Below, piece after piece: positions 32,127 to 35,301 of a stretch of 35,301 nucleotides of DNA; the first letter of the stretch is position 1; each line of letters opens with the position of its first letter. Below the pieces are notes generated by a model, which was given only the letters and a program-made list of their open reading frames with translations, was not told the DNA's origin and searched no databases. The position numbers were made by a program, and so were the translations under genes. Source of the stretch: CAZLDI01 sp964558415 (GTDB lineage: Bacteria > Chloroflexota > Dehalococcoidia > SM23-28-2 > RBG-16-64-32); contig CAZLDI010000025.1 of NCBI GenBank assembly GCA_964558415.1, forward strand, positions 1 through 35,301, in the 5' to 3' direction.

Positions 32127-32234
32127 ATGCGTGTGAGAATCATTGGCGCCCTGCTTACGCCGCCTTCTATCATGGCGCCTGCCTGCGGACCGACGGCGCG
32201 AACCGTAACTTCCGAGCGCGTGGGCTACGCTTGA
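32127..32234 (+). CDS. 35-residue ORF resembling a lipoprotein signal peptide
   Basis: This small ORF starts at ATG 32127 with GGAG six bases upstream. It reads MRVRIIGALLTPPSIMAPACG, then a short polar tail. The stop overlaps the start of the next gene as TTGA. The 17 bases TGGCGCCTGCCTGCGGA at 32173-32189 recur exactly at 34828-34844 in the lipobox of the last lipoprotein gene (both encode APACG). It could be a leader for the next gene, a tiny lipoprotein, or a relic of a lipoprotein gene 5' end. The proline-rich core is poor for a working signal peptide. Confidence 0.4.
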   Translation: MRVRIIGALLTPPSIMAPACGPTARTVTSERVGYA

Positions 32235-32737
32235 GTACGTCATCCCAAGAGACGCACGGGGTCTTGCGACGGCGAGACCTGGCGATTGCAACCGTGCTTG
32301 CGGCTGCCGTCGCCACGACTCTCATAGGCGTCGCCATCTTCGGGAAGGGGCAGCCGCAGCCGAGGCAATCCGACGCCGAAGCACCGATTGGGGAACTGGC
32401 GCGCCGCTCGGTTGAAGTGTTGCCCGCGGGAGAATGGCCGTCGCTCTACGACTCGTTCACGATGGAGTACCAACAGCGCTGCCCCCGCGCAGAGTTCGAA
32501 CAAGCAGGGATCGCCTCCGCAGAGCAGCTTGGAGCGAGTCTTTCGTTATTGCAGTTCCTACGCCTGGAGGAGCTGAGCGTGACCGCGGACGTCGCGGGCG
32601 CGACGATCGTGGGGCAGATCGAGGGGCAGAACGAATATCGTGTCCGCGCTGCCTTCAAGATTGAAGAGGGGGAATGGAAGCTGGCGCCGGCAGCGAATAC
32701 CACCGGCTGCAACGCCTTCGACAGGATTGAGGGCTAA
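32231..32737 (+). CDS. Membrane-anchored small domain protein, possibly NTF2-like
   Basis: This 168-residue protein starts at TTG 32231, overlapping the small upstream ORF's stop as TTGA. It has an N-terminal positively charged stretch and one membrane helix (LAIATVLAAAVATTLIGVAI, residues 17-36), which would place the C-terminal part outside. The exported domain has SVEVLPAGEWPSLYDSFTME and later repeated strands (LSVTADVAGATIVGQI, EYRVRAAFKIEEGEWKLAPA). This resembles NTF2/SnoaL-like cone folds, but the match is weak. Two cysteines (YQQRCPR and TTGCNAF) could form a disulphide. Function is unknown. Confidence 0.7.
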   Translation: MSTSSQETHGVLRRRDLAIATVLAAAVATTLIGVAIFGKGQPQPRQSDAEAPIGELARRSVEVLPAGEWPSLYDSFTMEYQQRCPRAEFEQAGIASAEQLGASLSLLQFLRLEELSVTADVAGATIVGQIEGQNEYRVRAAFKIEEGEWKLAPAANTTGCNAFDRIEG

Positions 32738-33157
32738 GCCAGAAGGGATGACGCGAAATGAGAAACCGGCTGGCGGCCTCTCGGCTACCAGCCGGCTCAC
32801 GCTCACGGGCGGGAGGGGGTGCTGCCGCGCCGTTTCCTGCTTAACGATAACAGGCACCGGAGTGACCTGCCTAGATTCACGGAGTTAAGAGCTGGTTAGG
32901 ATGTGGTAAGAGTTCTGTCAACTGTGACCCCACAGCTGCGCACAATCACAGAGCCGGCCGAAAATCCGGCCGGCCCGTGCTTCTCAGCAGAGCGAGAGGG
33001 GGATCAGTCGCTCCACTACAAAACAGCACGCTACACCGTGGCTTGCACGGGCTCGTTAAAGGCAGGTAACGGGCCGGTAAGAAGTCGGTCAGAATCCGCT
33101 ACGGATAGAACCCGGACTTCGTCCAGTCGCACCCACCAAAGACTCGCGGCCGGTCTG
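32738..33157 (+). other. Gene-free region with several GC-rich hairpins (candidate structured leader)
   Basis: Three hairpins are visible. CCGGCTGG (32766-32773) pairs with CCAGCCGG (32788-32795) over a 14-base loop. GCCGGCCG (32953-32960) pairs with CGGCCGGC (32967-32974) with an AAAATC loop. CCGTG (33036-33040) pairs with CACGG (33046-33050). A TAGATT box lies at 32872-32877. A frame from GTG 32903 is open into the next gene, but its product is low-complexity before the lipoprotein signal. I see no match to a known riboswitch. Confidence 0.45.
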
Positions 33158-34717
33158 GTGGCCAGGATTGTCCTGCTGCTCGTGATCGTAAGCGGAGTCG
33201 GGGCATGCTCTGGCAGTAGCGATGACGGGACTCGCTCCGCGTCGCCTAGCGGACCGGCGGACCAGCCGGCTGAACTGGACGTATTGGAGACCGTGACGCT
33301 CTACGCGCCGGACGCGGGCGACCGGGCGAGCGCGCTGGCGACCGGAGACTTCAATGGAGACGGCTCAGTCGATGTGCTGTTGGCGGCCGCGTTCGCGGAC
33401 GGACCGGAGAACTCCCGGGAGGGCGCGGGCGAAGCGTACGTCTTCCTGGGACCGTTCGAGGCAGGTGAGACGCGGGATGCGGGCCACGGTCAACAAGGCT
33501 TCACGCTCTTCGGGGCCGACGCCGGGGACCAGACCGGCCGCAGCGCCGGAGCGGGCGATTTCAACGGCGATGGGCTTGACGACATCGTAATCGGCGCGCC
33601 GTTCGGGGACGGCCCGGCCAACGACCGGCCGGACGCAGGCGAGGTGCGCATTGTGTTGGGATCCGCCGACCTGGGTGCACAACTGAAACAGGTCGACCTC
33701 AGAGAGGGTGCTTACTTCTCGCTTTACGGTGCGTCTCCGCAGGACTTCGCTGGGTTCGATGTAACCACAGCCGACCTGAACGGCGACGCGTCTGCAGACA
33801 TCGTGGTCGGTGCGTTCTGGGCAGAGGGCGCCGACGGAGGCAAGCCAATGGCCGGGCAGGTGTATGGGGTTTTCGGAGGGCAGCCCGGGATCATTGACGT
33901 GTCGCAGGCTGCACCCGACCTGCTGGTATACGGCGCGGCCTCCGGGGACCGTCTTGGAGAGGGCGTCGCGGCGGGGGACGTAAATGGGGACGGACTTGAC
34001 GATCTGGTGTTGCCAGCCCCGTTCGCATCCGGAAGGAACGGCCAGGGCGCCGCGGGGCGGACTTACCTGATCCACTCCCCGCTTCCGAGGCGCACTGATC
34101 TCGCGGTGGATTCCGTGGGGGCGGTGGTCTACGGAATAGACGATGGCGACCAGCTTGGGCATGTCACAGTGACCGGCGATGTTGACGGAGACGGCCTGGC
34201 GGATGTGCTGCTCACCGCAGTCAGCGCGGATGGGCGGGGAAATGCGGCCGATCTCTCCGGCGAGGTGCTGTTGATCGCGGGGGCATCACTTACGGGCGAG
34301 ATCGATGCGTCCTCAGACAGCGCCGGGATTGTGCTATACGGAGCGGACGCGGAGGACCGACTGGGACGCAGCGCCGCTCTGGGAGACGTTAACGGCGATG
34401 GCCTGGCGGACTTACTTCTAGGGGCGCCCGGCGGCGACGGAGACGGCGACACAATCAGCAGCGCGGGCGAGATTTACGTGCTAAGCGATGTCCAGGGATT
34501 GCGAGCGGAGCAACTGCCTGACGGAGGCAGGGTGCGCTACGGCGGGGCGCCGAATGACGAGCTGGCTACCGAGGTATTCGGCCGGCGGCCGTTGACCGCG
34601 GCGGATATGAACGGAGATGGGTTGCACGAAATTCTGGTGGCAACGCCGGGGTCGGATGGCCCGGATGGTACCCGCGGCGACTGCGGCAGCGCCCAAATCC
34701 TGTTCGTCGGACCATGA
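33158..34717 (+). CDS. FG-GAP repeat lipoprotein, seven-bladed beta-propeller
   Basis: From GTG 33158 the product is 519 residues. Its signal peptide ARIVLLLVIVSGVGAC ends in a lipobox with Cys17. An Asp/Pro/Ser linker leads into seven FG-GAP repeats, each with a calcium-binding loop: DFNGDGSVD, DFNGDGLDD, DLNGDASAD, DVNGDGLDD, DVDGDGLAD, DVNGDGLAD and DMNGDGLHE. Seven such blades make an integrin-alpha-like propeller on the cell surface, probably for binding or adhesion. The frame is open from GTG 32903, but the earlier segment is hydrophilic and contains strong hairpins, so I place the start at the signal peptide. No strong ribosome site is seen there. Confidence 0.85.
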   Translation: MARIVLLLVIVSGVGACSGSSDDGTRSASPSGPADQPAELDVLETVTLYAPDAGDRASALATGDFNGDGSVDVLLAAAFADGPENSREGAGEAYVFLGPFEAGETRDAGHGQQGFTLFGADAGDQTGRSAGAGDFNGDGLDDIVIGAPFGDGPANDRPDAGEVRIVLGSADLGAQLKQVDLREGAYFSLYGASPQDFAGFDVTTADLNGDASADIVVGAFWAEGADGGKPMAGQVYGVFGGQPGIIDVSQAAPDLLVYGAASGDRLGEGVAAGDVNGDGLDDLVLPAPFASGRNGQGAAGRTYLIHSPLPRRTDLAVDSVGAVVYGIDDGDQLGHVTVTGDVDGDGLADVLLTAVSADGRGNAADLSGEVLLIAGASLTGEIDASSDSAGIVLYGADAEDRLGRSAALGDVNGDGLADLLLGAPGGDGDGDTISSAGEIYVLSDVQGLRAEQLPDGGRVRYGGAPNDELATEVFGRRPLTAADMNGDGLHEILVATPGSDGPDGTRGDCGSAQILFVGP

Positions 34718-34769
34718 CGACCATCGATCTTCGCTGGACGCGCCGAACACCTCGTTCTAAGCTGGCGAT

Positions 34770-35219
34770 ATGACGGCCGTCGTGAGAGGCAAGCTGCTAT
34801 TCGCTTTAGCTATGTTGGCCGTGGCGTTGGCGCCTGCCTGCGGAGGCGATAGTGAGGACGGCGACGGCACGGATGCCGGGTTTGCTGACGCGGAAGAGAG
34901 CTACGCTGAGGGGAAGGTCCGGATTGACATTCAGATGCTCGACGTTGGGCTGCTGAAAGGCCACGCCTACGCTGACGCCGCGGAGGGGTGGCACGCAGCT
35001 TCGATCAAGGTTAAGGCGATTGATCCGAAGGAGATCCGATGGCTGGTGATAGATGCCAACACCGTCGGAGTCCCCGGCTCCAACGGCGACCAGTTCTTCG
35101 AGGTGGTCCTGCAGGAGCTGCCACGCGGCGACCAGATAGCGGTCACCGCGACGGTTGAGTTCGAGAGTGACGGAGGAGAACGCGTAGAGCGCACGGCCAG
35201 CGACGCGTGGCCGCCGTAA
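34770..35219 (+). CDS. Small lipoprotein of unknown function
   Basis: This 149-residue protein opens with a signal peptide (VRGKLLFALAMLAVALAPAC) whose Cys25 is the likely lipid-attachment site, followed by the acidic spacer GGDSEDGDGTDAGFADAEE. The mature part (IDIQMLDVGLLKGHAYADAA, WHAASIKVKAIDPKEIRWLV, FFEVVLQELPRGDQIAVTAT) has alternating strands, suggesting a beta-sandwich. I do not recognise a family. It lies 52 bp after the FG-GAP lipoprotein gene on the same strand and may be cotranscribed. It shares 17 identical bases at its lipobox with the 35-residue ORF at 32127. Confidence 0.75.
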   Translation: MTAVVRGKLLFALAMLAVALAPACGGDSEDGDGTDAGFADAEESYAEGKVRIDIQMLDVGLLKGHAYADAAEGWHAASIKVKAIDPKEIRWLVIDANTVGVPGSNGDQFFEVVLQELPRGDQIAVTATVEFESDGGERVERTASDAWPP

Positions 35220-35301
35220 GGCGGCGCAGGCTCTTCCAGCGACACCCCTGATCTCGTTCAGATAGATCCTGTACACCTGCGTTATAGCAGGTATGAGAGT
35301 A

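Overview
This is a GC-rich bacterial chromosomal segment with no phage, transposon or CRISPR structure. The mix of genes (luciferase-like flavin oxidoreductase plus nitronate monooxygenase, full-length Lhr, several GT-C glycosyltransferases, a PIG-V-like transferase, lipoproteins with Ser/Thr/Pro linkers, many GTG/TTG starts) suggests a Chloroflexota bacterium, perhaps Dehalococcoidia-like. That assignment is inferred from gene style, not from a marker comparison.

Layout. 1-57 is the 3' half of a tRNA-Arg(GCG). 313-4470 (minus) holds two catabolic pairs: a zinc alcohol dehydrogenase with a PaaI-type thioesterase, and a nitronate monooxygenase with a luciferase-family oxidoreductase. A 170-bp tandem array between them copies the start of the dehydrogenase gene. 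4649-5314 (plus) is a run of three overlapping small genes: two membrane proteins and a Cys-rich soluble protein. An orphan minimal nucleotidyltransferase, a giant lhr helicase gene carrying two in-frame repeat insertions, and a membrane-anchored alpha/beta hydrolase follow on the minus strand. uvrC, an orphan CopG-type antitoxin, a minus-strand cupredoxin, a pcm-like methyltransferase and a xerD-type recombinase complete the first half.

16.2-22.5 kb (plus) carries a metallopeptidase-like lipoprotein, a SLOG-fold protein, enolase, a C-terminally short 3-hydroxyacyl-CoA dehydrogenase, a BtuF-like cobalamin-binding protein and an unrecognised helical protein.

22.5-32.1 kb is a glycosylation region: an Alg5/DPM-like GT2, an FAD oxidoreductase, a GtrA flippase-like protein, a SAM methyltransferase, three GT-C transferases in one minus-strand operon (one a clear protein O-mannosyltransferase relative) and a PIG-V-like transferase. 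Together they could make, flip and use polyprenyl-phosphate sugars, possibly on the Ser/Thr/Pro-rich exported proteins encoded nearby. The window closes with exported proteins: a 35-residue lipoprotein-signal-like ORF, a membrane-anchored small domain protein, a seven-bladed FG-GAP propeller lipoprotein behind a hairpin-rich leader, and a small lipoprotein.

A recurring feature is the four-base NTGA start/stop overlap between adjacent genes. All four bases occur at N, including one candidate CTG start.
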